Of a stretch of DNA of 64,000 nt, positions 47,465 to 59,335 are shown piece by piece. Location of the stretch: NCBI RefSeq assembly GCF_963576675.1, contig NC_088915.1:30285501-30349500 (forward strand), read 5' to 3'. The number at the start of each line of letters is the position of its first letter. The stretch's first letter is position 1. This DNA comes from Euphorbia lathyris (Eukaryota; Streptophyta; Magnoliopsida; Malpighiales; Euphorbiaceae). Both the position numbers and the translations under genes were made by a program. Under the pieces are notes generated by a model. That model was not told where the DNA came from. It made no database searches and saw nothing but the letters and a program-made list of their open reading frames with translations.

Positions 47465-47473
47465 TATAAATAG
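47465..47473 (+). promoter_or_regulatory. TATA box of the Ulp1-type gene
   Basis: TATAAATAG, about 580 bp before the first ATG. The interval contains TCTTCTCC-type leader sequence and several GTGAGTTCC donor-like sites, so the 5' UTR is probably spliced, ending at the acceptor TTTTTCAG at 48035. Confidence 0.6.
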
Positions 47474-48046
47474 TTATTATGTTAGGGGCAAATTTGTAAT
47501 CTCATATATTTCTCTCGTTCTTTCTTCTCCGGTGATTCTCTGATATTTCTCTGGTTTTTGCGGTTGCGCCGTTACATTTCCGATCGTGTTTTGTTGAGTT
47601 TTTGTTTGGATTTCTTTGTTCCGTCTCGCATTTTTGTGTTGTTGGAATATATCGGTGAGTTCCTGTATATTTTTTTCTTTGTTTTGATCGTTTTTATGTT
47701 TTTATGTTTGTTCATTTCCCTTCGTTTTTTTAAGTTGAATATTTATGGCTCTGATTTCCTATATTTTTTCTTTATCGCTAGGTTCGGCTCTCTGTTTGTG
47801 TATTTTTGAAGTTATCGGTGAGTTCCTCTGTGTTTTCTTTGTTCATTTTAGATTTTGTGTTATGCATGTACATTATGTTTTTTTGTTTATATGTTTTGTT
47901 TCGGTTTTGTATTTTGTTTTTGTTTTGTTTGTTGTTTTTAGGTTTTCAACGGCATTTTATTGTGTTTTTTCATTTTTTGCGTCTATCATTTCTTAGTTTT
48001 GTGACATGTATATGTGTTTTTTTTTTGTTTTTCAGTATATATCAGA

Positions 48047-50369
48047 ATGTCGAAAGCTTCTTCTTGTAGGGAAGATATTTTGCCTGATCATGTTATTGAT
48101 CCTGCGTTACTTCGTGCTATAAACTCTGATTATATGGAGGTTGATGACGACAGGTACTATTTTATGTTTTTATGGAACAATATATGCATTCTTAATGAAC
48201 AATATATGTATTCGTCTGGAACAATTTATGTTTTTGTATGGAACTATTTATGTATTCGTTTTGAACAATATATGTATTCGTTTGGAACATTTTTTAAGTT
48301 CGTTTGTAACTATATATGTATTTTGTTTATTTAGTATTGTTGTTAATTTTGTTATTTTTTATGTTTCAAGGGTCTCTGAAAAGAATAATGAAGGAGCAAG
48401 TAAACAGAAATTTGTCAAGAAATCTCATTCTTTAAAGAAGAAGTCATCAAATAGTTGTGTTCGTGTTGATGAAAGTTCTTCAGATGCTCTCAAGGATGTT
48501 GAAAGTTGTTCTGATGCTGATGAGTCTTCTTCTGATGATCGGGATAATATTAATGATCCTGATTTTGTTATCAGTGCAAGTACACCATCAGAACAAGCAG
48601 ATGATGAATATATTGTTTCTGGTTCTGTTGCAAAGAGAAGAAGAGTTGGAGTTAGTTTGAAGGGTGATGTTTCTTCTAAGTTGAAGATGAAGAATGTTGA
48701 GTTTGTGAATGTATCTGGTGCTTCTAAATTGAGAAGGAATAAATTTGAGGTTGTGAAAGGAGTTGGTTCTCCTAGATTTGTGAACAATGATTGTGGAAGA
48801 ACGATAGAGCAAGGTTTATCTGGTGTAGTATTGAATCAAAGGGTTCGTCCAACAGCCTTTATTAAATTTGTGAAAACTATGCCAGAGACACATAAAGCTG
48901 CCATTAGGAGGATAAATTTTGGTGGTTTTTTGTGTTTGGATATTGGGAAGCTTAATGGAATTTTTTGTGGGAAGGTTGTGGATTCTATTGATCCTGATAG
49001 ATGTTGTTTCATTCTTTCTAGTAATGACCGGATTGATTTGAGTGCAGAGGATTTTAATTGTGTTTATGGGCTGCCTTGTGGAGGAAAGGAAATTTTGGAA
49101 GCTGATAGTAAGAGTGGGGATGTTTGGTGTAATTTTTTAAACACTTGGAGGAAGTCTTATGGTTTAAGTACTGGCAGTCCGAAGGATAAGGATGTGCTTT
49201 GTAAGCTGAAAAGTCTGTTGGAAGTTGATGTATGTGATGAGTTCATCTGGAACTTTATCGTTATTGTGGTTAATTTTTGCATTCGTTCAAACAAGAACAG
49301 GGCATTGTACCATAAGTTTTTATTTAGTTGTATGAATGTCAATGAAATTTCAAAGTTAGATTGGTGTCGTTTCAGTTTTAAGCATCTTATTGATTCAGTT
49401 CGTTCTTTCAAGAACGATTCCAATCTGTATTTCTTCACATGCCCTCTTCCATTTATTCTGGTAATTCTTTTAATATGTTTGAATTTATTTTGAATAATTT
49501 ATGTATTAGCTTATAATTTGTTTTTCTCATTTTTTTATTGTAGATATGTTATTTTGATCGGTTGCAACGTGGGGTTGATTTGAGGCCACGTTCCTTTCCG
49601 CTAACTTCTGTTTGGAATAATGTTCTTATTTCTGAAAGAATTAAGTTGGAAAATGCCAGTGGTTTTGGCAAGGGCATTGTATTAAAGAGATTATCTACAT
49701 CTGAAGCAGATGTAGAATGTGAAGTCCCGAATGTTGAAGGTAAGAAGAAGAAGAGGAGAGAAGAAGAAGAGGGAAGAAAAGAAGAAAAAGAAGCATGTAG
49801 AAGAAGGAGAAGAAGAAGATACTCAAGAAGGAGTTTCTGGTTGTCCCAGTCCCTTCATGGTATGCAACTGTGTTTTTCTTTTATATAGAAGTTTGTGTTT
49901 CATTTTAATAGATTAGTAACTAGTGTTTTTATAAATGCAGGATTTCACTGTCAGGTTTAAATCAGTGGCTAGAAAGTTAGCTAATGCTGTAACTGAGATG
50001 TTTATGCTGGTGGATGAAGCTGAAAATATGTTTGATGAGGATGAGTTACCTGTACAGATGAATAGATTTGTTGAAAACATTTTTACGAAGTACAGAGTTA
50101 GTAAGGAAGAGAGGATGAGCCAGCGTTCTGAGCGAATGCCAGCAAGTGAGCATTCAGGAAGATTATCTAATGAATGTGATGAGGATAATGAATTTTTTAA
50201 TCTGCCTGGCTTTTGGGAAGAATATGATGCTGTTAATGAAGAATATAACAAGCAGGTTCAGAGAAAGGTAGCTGAAGGTTTAAAAAAAGAGAGAGGAGGA
50301 GCAGAGAAGGAGAAGGATAAGAAAAAGAAGAGAGGAGTAGTGAAGAAAGTTAGAGTGAAAGTAGGGTGA
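48047..50369 (+). pseudogene. N-terminal part of the MULE Ulp1-type gene (mobile-domain-like region)
   Basis: Exons by GT-AG rule: 48047-48153, 48371-49460, 49544 to about 49859, 49941-50369. The first two join in frame. The protein starts MSKASSCREDILPDH, has a Ser/Asp-rich acidic stretch, a Lys/Arg patch (AKRRRVGV), then a globular region with FVKTMPETHKAAIRR, CLDIGKLNGIF and DFNCVYGLPCGG, resembling the region that precedes the protease in Ulp1-carrying MULEs. A purine-rich Lys/Glu tract at 49740-49830 seems to hold a frameshift, because exon 3 enters in one frame and must leave in another to join exon 4. A TGA at 50367-50369 then stops the frame; beyond it the same frame continues to the ATG at 50397. 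Either two genes or one gene with two lesions. Confidence 0.65.
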
Positions 50370-50396
50370 TCTGAAAGTCTGAGGTTCAGAATAAAG

Positions 50397-53369
50397 ATGA
50401 ATTCTGCTCCTCAATTTGAGTTGTTAAGCCAGAGTGTGGCTGATCAATCTGTTTCATCTGAAATGTAATTTATTTATGCTTGAATAATTCCTGTTTTTTG
50501 TTTTGGATCATGTCATTTAATATTTGTGGCTTAATTGTTTTTTTATTTTTTTGTTTGTAGGGCTGCTGATATAGTTTCTGGGGCTGGTCCTTTAGTTTGT
50601 GTAAATCAAGATGAAGGGGATGAGTTTGTTGATCATGCTGATGAAATTGTGTAAGTTATTATTTTGTTGAACAAATGGTTCAGTTTTTTGGAACCTTTCT
50701 TGTATATGTATGGAACATTTTTATTTTTTTATTTTTTTATTTTTTTATTTTTTTTTGTTATATATTTAAGTTGTTTTATATTTTTGCTAGTGATATCGAT
50801 GATGCGATTGAGTCAGAGAATTCTGATTCTGATTCTGATGATGATATAGACTTGGAGTGTTTGCCTGGAGATGTTCCAGATGAATTTGCTGACATGTGTA
50901 GATGGGCTAACAATTATTTATGTAATGGGAGAACAGTTTTTACTACATTTGAAGATTACATTTTTGGTCATTCTGTTAAAGCAGTTATATTGAGGAAGGA
51001 TATTCGTGAATTGGCTGATCTAGATCCAATAGGCTGTGGCCCAATTTTGTATTACATGAGGTATTTTTTTGTTTATAATTGTATGTTTGTATTAGTGGTT
51101 ATATTGTTTTATTTTTTTGAATGACATGTTTAGTGTATATGTTTCGTGTGTGTTTTCTACAGGCACCTTTATGATGTGATTGTGGATAATGATAGATTGG
51201 ATACCACCTTCTCTCTTGTTGATCCAAACATAACTAATAATTTTGAAAGAGTTGATAAGATTGGGGAGAGGATCAAGTTTTTGACCGAGAGATATGAACA
51301 GTCTGACAACAAATGTTTATATTTGATACCACGAAACAAAGGGTATGCATTATTTGTCTATATTGATGATTATTTTATTTGTTTAATAATGTATTATTAT
51401 GTATTTGTTTTCTTCAGTTATCATTGGACTTTGACTGTTGTTGATCTTGAGCGGAAACGTGTTTTTCTTTTGAATCCATTGAAAAGTCGTTTGGGCGTGG
51501 AAAATGATAAATGGAGAAATGTTGTTGATGAGTATGTTAATAATCAAATGCTCTTTTATAATGTATTTTATTTATTGAATGCAATAGCTTGACATATATA
51601 TGATATTGTTTTGCAGATCTATTCTTTCTTTTTATCATGAGAAGTTTTTGGTAAATTGGATTATCCCTGTGGTACGTGTTTAATTTGTATGTATATTTGT
51701 GTAATTTTTTTTATTGTTTTTAAGTTGTTTGTATTTTATTTTGCAGAATATTCCAACTCAGAAAGATACAAAAAGTTGTGGGTATTATGTAATGAAGTAT
51801 ATGTATGATATAGTGTCTGAGAAAGTGTTGACAATTGACAAAATTGTAAGTGTTTATTTTTGGAACAATTGGTGTTTATTTTTGGAACAATTGGTTTTTA
51901 TTTTTTGGAACAATTAGTTTTGATGGATTATGTTAATTGTGATTTGTTTTTTAGTGGGATAAGTATGCTAGGAGGTCATCTTACAGTGTAGATGTGATGA
52001 ATGAATTACGTCGAGATTTGGCAAATATTATTTTGAGATATGGTGTTGATAATGAAAGTTGTGGAGGAGATCGTTTAAGGAGGATTGTTAAGGAATCGAA
52101 GTACCTCTGTTCTCCTTTTATTTCTCGGCATCCAAAGTTGGTTGATAACATGGATAGTCGTAAAAGGAGGATTGTTGAATATGCTCTGAGTCCTGTTTTA
52201 AGCAAGTAAGAAGTTGAAGTTATGTTTGTTATATGAATTTATATGTTATTTTGGCATATACTGATAGTTTTTTTCCTTGTTTTGAAGTGATGTATTTTTC
52301 AATGATGGACAAACCTTTATTGATAAACGGGAGATTTTATCAATGTCTGGTCATGATCATATTGTCAATAATATTGTGGATGCTTGGAGTTCAATTTTGA
52401 ACACTGAAGAACTGAAAAAATATAGTGGAAAGCCGAAAAGATTTTTTTCAGTACATATGCTTTTGTATGTTTCCTAACTTTGTAAGTTTGTTTTTTGTTT
52501 TCATTCTGTAAATAATTGTTTTGCTAAATGTTGTTTTGATTATTTTGTAGAATCTTCTGTTTTCTAGAGCTAGTAGAACAAGAGAACATAATTTTAATGA
52601 AAGGCTTCAGAATGAACTTAATTTTTTCAAATTTAAAAACTTGGCTAATGTTGAATTGGTAAGTTTTATGGTGGAACAGCAGTTGTTGAATACTGTTAAA
52701 TGTATTGAGATACTAATGTTTTTTGCTGTTTATTAGGTGTTTTTCCCTGTTATTTCTCATGGACATTTTTATCTGATTGTTGTGAACAATCTTTCAAAGA
52801 GTGTTCAAATATTGGATAATATGACACTTCCTCAAAAAATCAGTCGTGCTGATAAGTATGATGATTGTCCAGAACAATTGGTATGTTGTAAATTGATTTA
52901 CTTCATTCTTTGTTTTTCTTGTATATGTGATAACATATTTTCTGATTTGTTTGTTGTAGTTAAAATCCTATGCTCATTTTGTTTTCAAAAATGATGCTTC
53001 TTCATTAAAACAAATGTGTGCATACAAAGTGCAAATTCTGAGGATGAAGTGGAGAATCAATAATAACCACAATGATTGTGGTGTTTTTCTTTTAAAGCAT
53101 ATGGAAACATACATTGGTCAGAGTGTGAAGGAGTGGAATATTGGATTGACAAAGAATTCTAAGGTATATGTTGTAAATTCTTTATGTAACAATTTGTATT
53201 ACTATTATTCTATTTTATTATATCATTTTTTTTTCAGGGAAAAGAGTTTAGAAAGCTTAGAATTTTTTATTGCTGGAGCATTCTTTTGAATCCAATAAAT
53301 CAACTTATTGAAGAAATTGATGAGAAGTCAAAAGAATGGGTTGTTGGTGCTGGATTAAATTTCGAATAG
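50397..53369 (+). CDS. Dual-domain Ulp1-type (C48) cysteine protease of the MULE
   Basis: Thirteen GT-AG exons (50397-50464, 50561-50650, 50791-51060, 51163-51342, 51418-51531, 51617-51671, 51747-51845, 51955-52205, 52288-52450, 52551-52658, 52737-52880, 52960-53163, 53238-53369) join in phase without a stop to give about 625 residues. First C48 domain, about residues 85-275: YHWTLTVVD with His205, Asn222 (LLNPL) where Asp is usual, Gln264 and Cys270 (TQKDTKSCGYYVMKYM). Second, about 370-570: GHFYLIVVNN with His476, Asp493 (ILDNM), Asn548 where Gln is usual, and Cys554 (NDCGVFLLKHME). The family removes SUMO-type modifiers; the target here is unknown. An acidic SDSDSDDDIDLE stretch precedes domain 1. 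The conserved phase over thirteen exons argues for recent function. Confidence 0.8.
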
Positions 53370-54743
53370 CATATTTTGTATGTTAAATTTGTAAATATAT
53401 TTTAGAATTTGTATATAAAATTTTACATTTATAAAGGTTTTTGAAATTATATTTGTTTATTCCTAACAGATGTCAATATGTTTAATATTTAGGAGATATA
53501 ATTCATTTGGAACAGATGTTACATTTTATTTGAACAAATGGTATATTGATTCGGAACAAACTATATAATTACATTGAACAAGTCGTACAATTTTGTAGAA
53601 TTCATCCACAGCCTTTTTCAATTCTCCCAACCTCTTAATGGTACATTAAGTTTGAACAAATGTTACAGTTATATTAAACAATTTGTACAATTTATGTATA
53701 GTTTTGGCTCAATATAAGAGCATTTCCAATGGTTCATACTCACAATCACTTTATATATTTGTATGGGAAATGATTTTAGATCATATTAAAGTAAATAAAT
53801 AGAATGTAACTATTTTTTATTGATCAATGTAATATTTATTCCGGAAAAACATATGTATTCCGATTGAACTATTCAGTTTAGGGAATGGAACAAATTGTTA
53901 ATTATTTCGGAACAAATGATATAGTTACATTGAACAAGTGGTACAATTTTGTAGAATTCAGTATAGATCATTTTTCAATACTAATCACAAATGATATAGT
54001 TATATTGAAGAATTTGTACAATTTATGTACAAATTTATGTATAATTTGGATCAATATAAGAGCATATTCAATGGTTTGGACTCACAACCACCTTATATAC
54101 ATTAGCCATTTAAACAAATTGTGTTGGATCATAGTATTAATTATTTTGGAATGTTAAATGAGTTTAGATCTCATTAAAGTAAATAAAAAGAATGTAACTA
54201 TTTCTGATGGAACAATGTAATATTTATTCCGGAACAACATATGTATTCAAACTGAACAATACAGCTCATGGAATGGAACATAGTATGTATACCGTTGGAA
54301 GAATGTAATATTAATACATGATATATGTTTCATTAAACTTTTAATTGTTAATAAAATGAATAAAGATTTATTTTAATCTGATTTTAATTCATACCCTTTT
54401 GCAATAATAAATAAATGAGTAAATAATTATTGATTCTGATACTAATAGTTTAAGAGACTGATTCACATATTTATATAGGAATAAATAGCAATAGCTTAAG
54501 AGATTGATTTACAGTTTTAATTTAGTTTGCATTTAATAAATATTTTCATATACGTAATAATCTTAATACTGTTGAGATTCTCAATAGATAATTATTTGAA
54601 GGAAAGAAAGCTGTCTTTAATTGCAATAACAGTAGAATTTGAAGAGTCTAAATTAATAAAAGCTTGTGAGTTTCCCAATAGATAATCATTTGAATGAAAG
54701 AAAGCGTGTTTAATAGTATGAAGTTGAAGAGACTAAATAAAAT
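53370..54743. other. Spacer inside the MULE, dense in GGAACA motifs
   Basis: AT-rich and without ORFs of interest. GGAACA or TGAACA occurs about every 20-60 bp in two clusters (53509-53653 and 53887-54275), all read on the plus strand. It separates the protease gene from the small coiled-coil gene. Confidence 0.75.
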
Positions 54744-54754
54744 TCTATAAATAG
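54744..54754 (+). promoter_or_regulatory. TATA box of the small MULE gene
   Basis: TCTATAAATAG, 55 bp before the ATG at 54809. The spacing to the ATG leaves a short leader. Confidence 0.6.
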
Positions 54755-54808
54755 TACTGCTCTATTTATTGATCGTATTTTTTTAGTAGAAGTTGAATTT
54801 TAGCAAAG

Positions 54809-55153
54809 ATGTCAGGCAGCAGTTCGAGTTCGTCTAAAAGAAGCAGGTCCTCTTCTCCTGTTGAACCTTCACTACGTAATGAACGTAGTGACATTCCTGA
54901 TGAGCTTTTTAAAGTTATTAAAGATATGGAAGAAACTTTCATGGAAGGGGATATTGACGATATCCTAAAGAAGCTGAAGGGCATAAAGGCTTTTATGTCT
55001 TTATTTTGTGACTCAATGATGTCTTTTATTGAGAAAGGAGTGGAGGAGAAGGAGGAGTTGAAGGAGGAGCTGCAGGAAGTGAAGATGAATCTGGAGAACC
55101 AGATTAAGAAATATAACAATGATGTTATGGGCCCTGATCATCATTATTTGTAA
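54809..55153 (+). CDS. Small Ser-rich coiled-coil protein of the MULE
   Basis: 114 codons from ATG to TAA, uninterrupted, with a TATA box just upstream. The N-terminus is MSGSSSSSSKRSRSSSP, an SR-like, probably disordered and basic stretch that could also act in nuclear entry. The middle has DIPDELFKVIKDMEETF. Residues about 78-106 (EEKEELKEELQEVKMNLEN) form a clear heptad-type coiled coil. No family is recognised. It sits between the protease gene and the transposase gene, the place of an accessory gene, and partial copies follow it. It might be a regulator or partner of the transposase, but no DNA-binding motif can be named. It could also be one exon of a longer gene. Confidence 0.6.
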   Translation: MSGSSSSSSKRSRSSSPVEPSLRNERSDIPDELFKVIKDMEETFMEGDIDDILKKLKGIKAFMSLFCDSMMSFIEKGVEEKEELKEELQEVKMNLENQIKKYNNDVMGPDHHYL

Positions 55154-55280
55154 TGTTTTATTTTTAATTGTGAATATTTTGTTTTTATTTTTATGTTCGT
55201 ATGTTTTTTATTTTTATGTCTGTATTATTTTTTTTATTTAATGATATATTTTGTTTTTATGTTTTTTATAGTTCTATATA

Positions 55281-55460
55281 TTGTTGATATTGCTGATGAA
55301 CTTTTTAAGGTCATTGTTGATATGGAGATAGTGATATCAACAGGTAGTGAGAAAAGGAACTGGATTTCAGTTTACACTAAATTAACATACAGGTAGTGAC
55401 ATTGCTGATGAACTTTTTAAGATGTTGATTGAATCATGGTGAAGCTGAAGGGGCATAAAC
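55281..55460 (+). pseudogene. Two partial tandem copies of the small MULE gene
   Basis: Bases about 55283-55345 (DIADELFKVIVDMEI) and about 55396-55460 (DIADELFKM, then GEAEGA-like sequence matching KKLKGIKAF in another frame) repeat the DIPDELFKVIKDME region of 54809-55153. Neither has a start or the coiled coil. They look like remnants of local duplications. Confidence 0.7.
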
Positions 55461-55669
55461 GTTTTTATATGGAACAAATCATATATTAATTATGAACAAA
55501 TGATATATTTATATGGAACATGTTGTTCTACAGCATTCAGTAATTATTCTAAGTAATTATCAAGACTTATAATAACAAGTTGTTTCAAAAAAAATCACAG
55601 CTTTACAAGTCTGGTAATAACAAAAATACACTGTTAGAGGAAACAGAGTTTAGACATAGGATTTTTACC

Positions 55670-58600
55670 TTATCTCTTTGTTTTTTCAGGGCAGTTTCTA
55701 ATGTCGTGGTTGCACAATTGGTGACATCCTTTGCACATCCTTTGTTTTTTCTGTGATTGTTCGATTGCTTTCTCTTTTTCTCCCTTCAATCTTTTCTCAC
55801 TGTTTGTAAGCTGAATTCCAGTTCCTTTGTTTTTAGAAATTTTCGGTTCTTTGATTAGAACTTCAGAGGGCCGACTTGTTCCAACCAACATCTCTATGTC
55901 TTGAATTTTAGTTGAATTGTTCATGTTCTTTCTTTTCTTTGCTTCCAGCTCTGTCCTCAATGATTGAATGTTTCTTGTGAGATTATTGAGTTCCTCTTCA
56001 TCCCCTTCACCCAAACACACAGTCATGTGAATCTCACTCCATAAGTTATTCAACATTATTTTCTTTCCCATTGTTTGGGCACATTATTTTGCAATGTTAT
56101 CTCTTGTAATATTTTCCATCTGTTTAGCACATACTGGTCAGGAATTTTTTCCAGCATTTTATCCTTCCATACGAGAACCATATGTCTACAGGGAATTCCT
56201 GCTCTATTGAACATCTTGCATAAACATGTTGTGTCACTGTTTTATGTATTATAAACAACCTGATATGTTGTTTTTTTACCTTTTTCCCTTACAGTGATTA
56301 TGCATTTGTCAGGCTGTTTCTGTATATCATCAACGCCACATTTAAATGAAGCATCTATGACTTCTTTTTGAAATTCGTAGAATATTGTTTTTGTAAATAC
56401 TTCTGATGCATGTTTTTCAATAGGAATTGAGTGTTTAGAATCATTGTCATTTTTTCCTTGTGCATGTCTTTGTGCTTCCATTGCACCCTCAAACCGGAGG
56501 AGGAATTCAATTAGAGTTAAATGACTTTTTGTGAAAGAAATGAAGAAGTGATTTTCACTTTCTGACCTTGATGTTGTTCTCATTAAGCCCGCTAGGAATG
56601 AGTCTCTGAAATAAGCAGGAATCCATGTTGATCTTATATCATACATGTGTTTCAGCCATCCATGTTCTTGTAAATTGAATTCCGAAATGATTTCCATCCA
56701 TTTTTGTTCAAACTCTTCTGGTTCCAACTCTACACTCCATACGCAAGAATTTATCTTTGTGATAAAATCTGTTTCTTGCATTATTTGTCTTCCTGTATTT
56801 GTTAGAAAACAGGGTAGAATAAAATTAATTTATGCGTATTGAACAACACATATAAAATTGTGGAACATTTTATGTATTCGTATGGAACAACACATGTATT
56901 ATTTTGGAACATTGTATTTATTGAATTGGACAATTGAACATAAATAGCATAGAATTATTTTTCATACCTATTTTGTCTGACATCTTCTTCATAATGTGCC
57001 ACATGCAAAATCTGTGTTCTGTTTTTTTGAAAACATTTTTTATTGCAACTATCATTGCTGGATCTTGGTCTGTTATCAAGCAAGTCGGCTCATTGTTGTC
57101 CATTGCTTTCAGAAATGTTTTAAAAACCCACTCAAATGATGCAATATCTTCTTTAGCCACGAAACAAGATGCAAATGTAATACATTTTTTGTGGTTGTCA
57201 ACCCCAGTAAATGGTCCAAATATCATATTATACTTGTACATTGTAACATAAAAATAAGTTTTCTGTTTGAAGAACATGACAGAATTTTTGTGTTTCATAA
57301 TCAGTATATGAATGGTAGAAAGCAATAATTTTATTCCAAAGATTATTATGTAGTACCTGTTTGTGCTATATGTGGTGTCAAATGAGATCATATCACCATA
57401 AAGAGCGTAGTTTTTGATACATACAGGGTCTGCCCATAAAGCTCTACATAGTCTACCTTCTTGATCTACTTCAAATTCAAAAAATAATGCACTCCATAAC
57501 TCCTTTTTTTTTTTGAAAATTATCTACAAACATTTGTGCATCTGAATCCTTAATATATGCTTTCAAGTCTCTCTGGAAGTTCTTAAAATCTATCTTCGAT
57601 GCACCAATATTTTCATATCCTCCATAAAGTTCCTTTGCTTGTCTATAAGTTCTGAGAGGACCAACGTTTATCTGTTTAACCAAATCAGAATTTATTTATT
57701 TTAAGATGAAATGAGTAAAATTCTATAAATAAACAGAATACATTATTTATAATGCATAAGTATTATGAAGAAGATTTTTTTACCTTTGCATTATTAACTA
57801 CTATCTTTTTGTGTAGAAGGTTCATGTTCCTGCCCTCTTTTTGATATTATACACATCCTGGAGTGTATAAAAGATGATTATGTTCTTCTTTAAACTGTGT
57901 CACTTCATAGTTTGCATTGTCGGAAAGTTTGATAATCATTTTAGCACTGCATCCTACGCGACTGAGTGTCCTTTTTCTGGTTTTTATATCACTGGATGTT
58001 GCTTTTCTTTTGTGATATTTGTAACCTTCTTTATTCCATACAAAAAATTGTTCTTTTATAACACCTTGTTTCTTTCTTGAAGTTGATATCCTACTATTAA
58101 ATCCACCAGCACATGCATATGATTTGTAGAATTCTTGTGCTTCATTATAATTCTCAAATATCATTCCAAGAGCAGGTTTTAACTCATTTGAACAATTAGG
58201 AATCCATATTTTTGTTCCATTAGGGCTGAGTCTTGTGATTACTTCTGGTGTGTAAGGTACAATTGCAGTAGAAGAGTAAGTAGGCGAAAGCAAATCTACA
58301 AAACAGGTAAGAGAGTTGAGATTAGGACAAATATGTACTTTGAACAAATGGTACATTAGTTCGGAACAATTAGCATATCTATTTTGAACAACTAATATAT
58401 TATTATGGAACCAATAATATATTCACATGGAATAACAATTTCAATTTGTTAGAATTTACAGTACAGTTTTTGTTAATAATTAGTATAAGAAATCTATTAT
58501 CAAGTCTGAGAATAAGTTTAGATCAATTATTATCAAGAAATTATAAGGTACAATTGCAGTAGAAGAGTAAGTAGGCGAAAGCAAATCTACAAAACAGGTA

Positions 58601-58985
58601 AGAGAGTTGAGATTAGGACAAATATGTACTTTGAACAAATGGTACATTAGTTCGGAACAATTAGTATATCTATTTTGAACAACTAATATATTATTATGGA
58701 ACCAATAATATATTTACATGGAATAACAATTACAATTTGTTAGAATTTACAGTACAGTTTTTGTTAATAATTAGTATAAGAAATATATTATCAATTCTGA
58801 GAATAAGTTTAGATAAATTATTATCAAGAAATCCATATATATCGTCTAAATTTAATATAAATCTATTATCAAAAAAAATGTAAAGTGTCAGATATTAGCA
58901 AAATACCTGGAGATGATGTTGTGTTGTCTTCCATATTGCACTGATTGTTGTCTTCAGATTCCATATTTTGGTGTTCGTATTCCAT
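55670..58985 (-). pseudogene. FAR1-type MULE transposase gene, multiply broken
   Basis: Minus-strand exons: 58985-58908 (MEYEHQNMESEDNN), 58295-57784, 57671 to about 56968, and 56792 to about 55670. Domains in order: FAR1 zinc-binding DNA domain (FYKSYACAGGFNSR; RVGCSAKM; EEHNHLL), MULE DDE domain (MISFDTTYSTNR with the first Asp; CLITDQDPAM with the second; HRFCMWHIMKKM; SRSESENHF carrying the Glu), SWIM zinc finger (CLCKMFNRAGIPCRHMV) and a C-terminal knuckle (CKGCHQLCNHDIRNC). Lesions: TAA at 57847-57849, a one-base shift in an A11 run (57504-57514), an extra in-frame stretch at about 57270-57370 that may be an unspliced intron, TAA at 56242-56244 just before the SWIM finger, and a frame change near 56120. 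Transposition would need another copy. Confidence 0.88.
58254..58836. repeat. 291-bp tandem duplication within the transposase gene
   Basis: About 58254-58544 is repeated at 58545-58836 (phrase AAGGTACAATTGCAGTAGAA at both). The copied segment covers the splice acceptor and first codons of exon 2 plus GGAACA motifs of intron 1, so the gene has two possible acceptors. Confidence 0.85.
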
Positions 58986-59278
58986 ATTCAGATTAAATTA
59001 TATGAATGCAGTTGAGAAATCGATCGATAATGTTGATGTGAAGAGAATCGATCAGTAATGTTCAGAGTGGAAAATCGAACGATAATTCATCGGAGAAGAA
59101 ACTCAGAGTTTAATCTGAATACAGATTTGAAATCGATCGATGATTGTGAGAATAAAATCGCATTTTTCCTGTGAGGAACAGAGTAGAATTGAGATATTTG
59201 ATTCGCGCGTTTTTCCTGTGAGGAACAGAGGAGAATTGACGCGTGTTTTTTTTTATTTTATTGCCAAAACGACGTAGT

Positions 59279-59335
59279 TTTGTTATGTCACACAATAAGC
59301 TCATTGTCACAACTTAAGACCTTGTCACGCTTGAT
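59279..59335 (-). repeat. Right terminal inverted repeat of the 12-kb MULE
   Basis: Mirror of 47344-47402 with TGTCAC words at 59286, 59306 and 59323. A palindromic AACGACGTAGTTTTG lies just inside, similar to AACTACGTAGTTTT of the other MULE (14587-16303). Confidence 0.85.

Noticed and set aside
47558..48069. Hydrophobic ORFs before the Ulp1-type gene
   Set aside because: T-rich spliced leader sequence with intron-like donors and acceptors; no start context and frames overlap.
48141..48370. Upstream extension of the 450-codon ORF at 48141-49493
   Set aside because: This part is intron 1, bounded by GT and AG and filled with repeated GGAACA motifs; the true exon begins at 48371.
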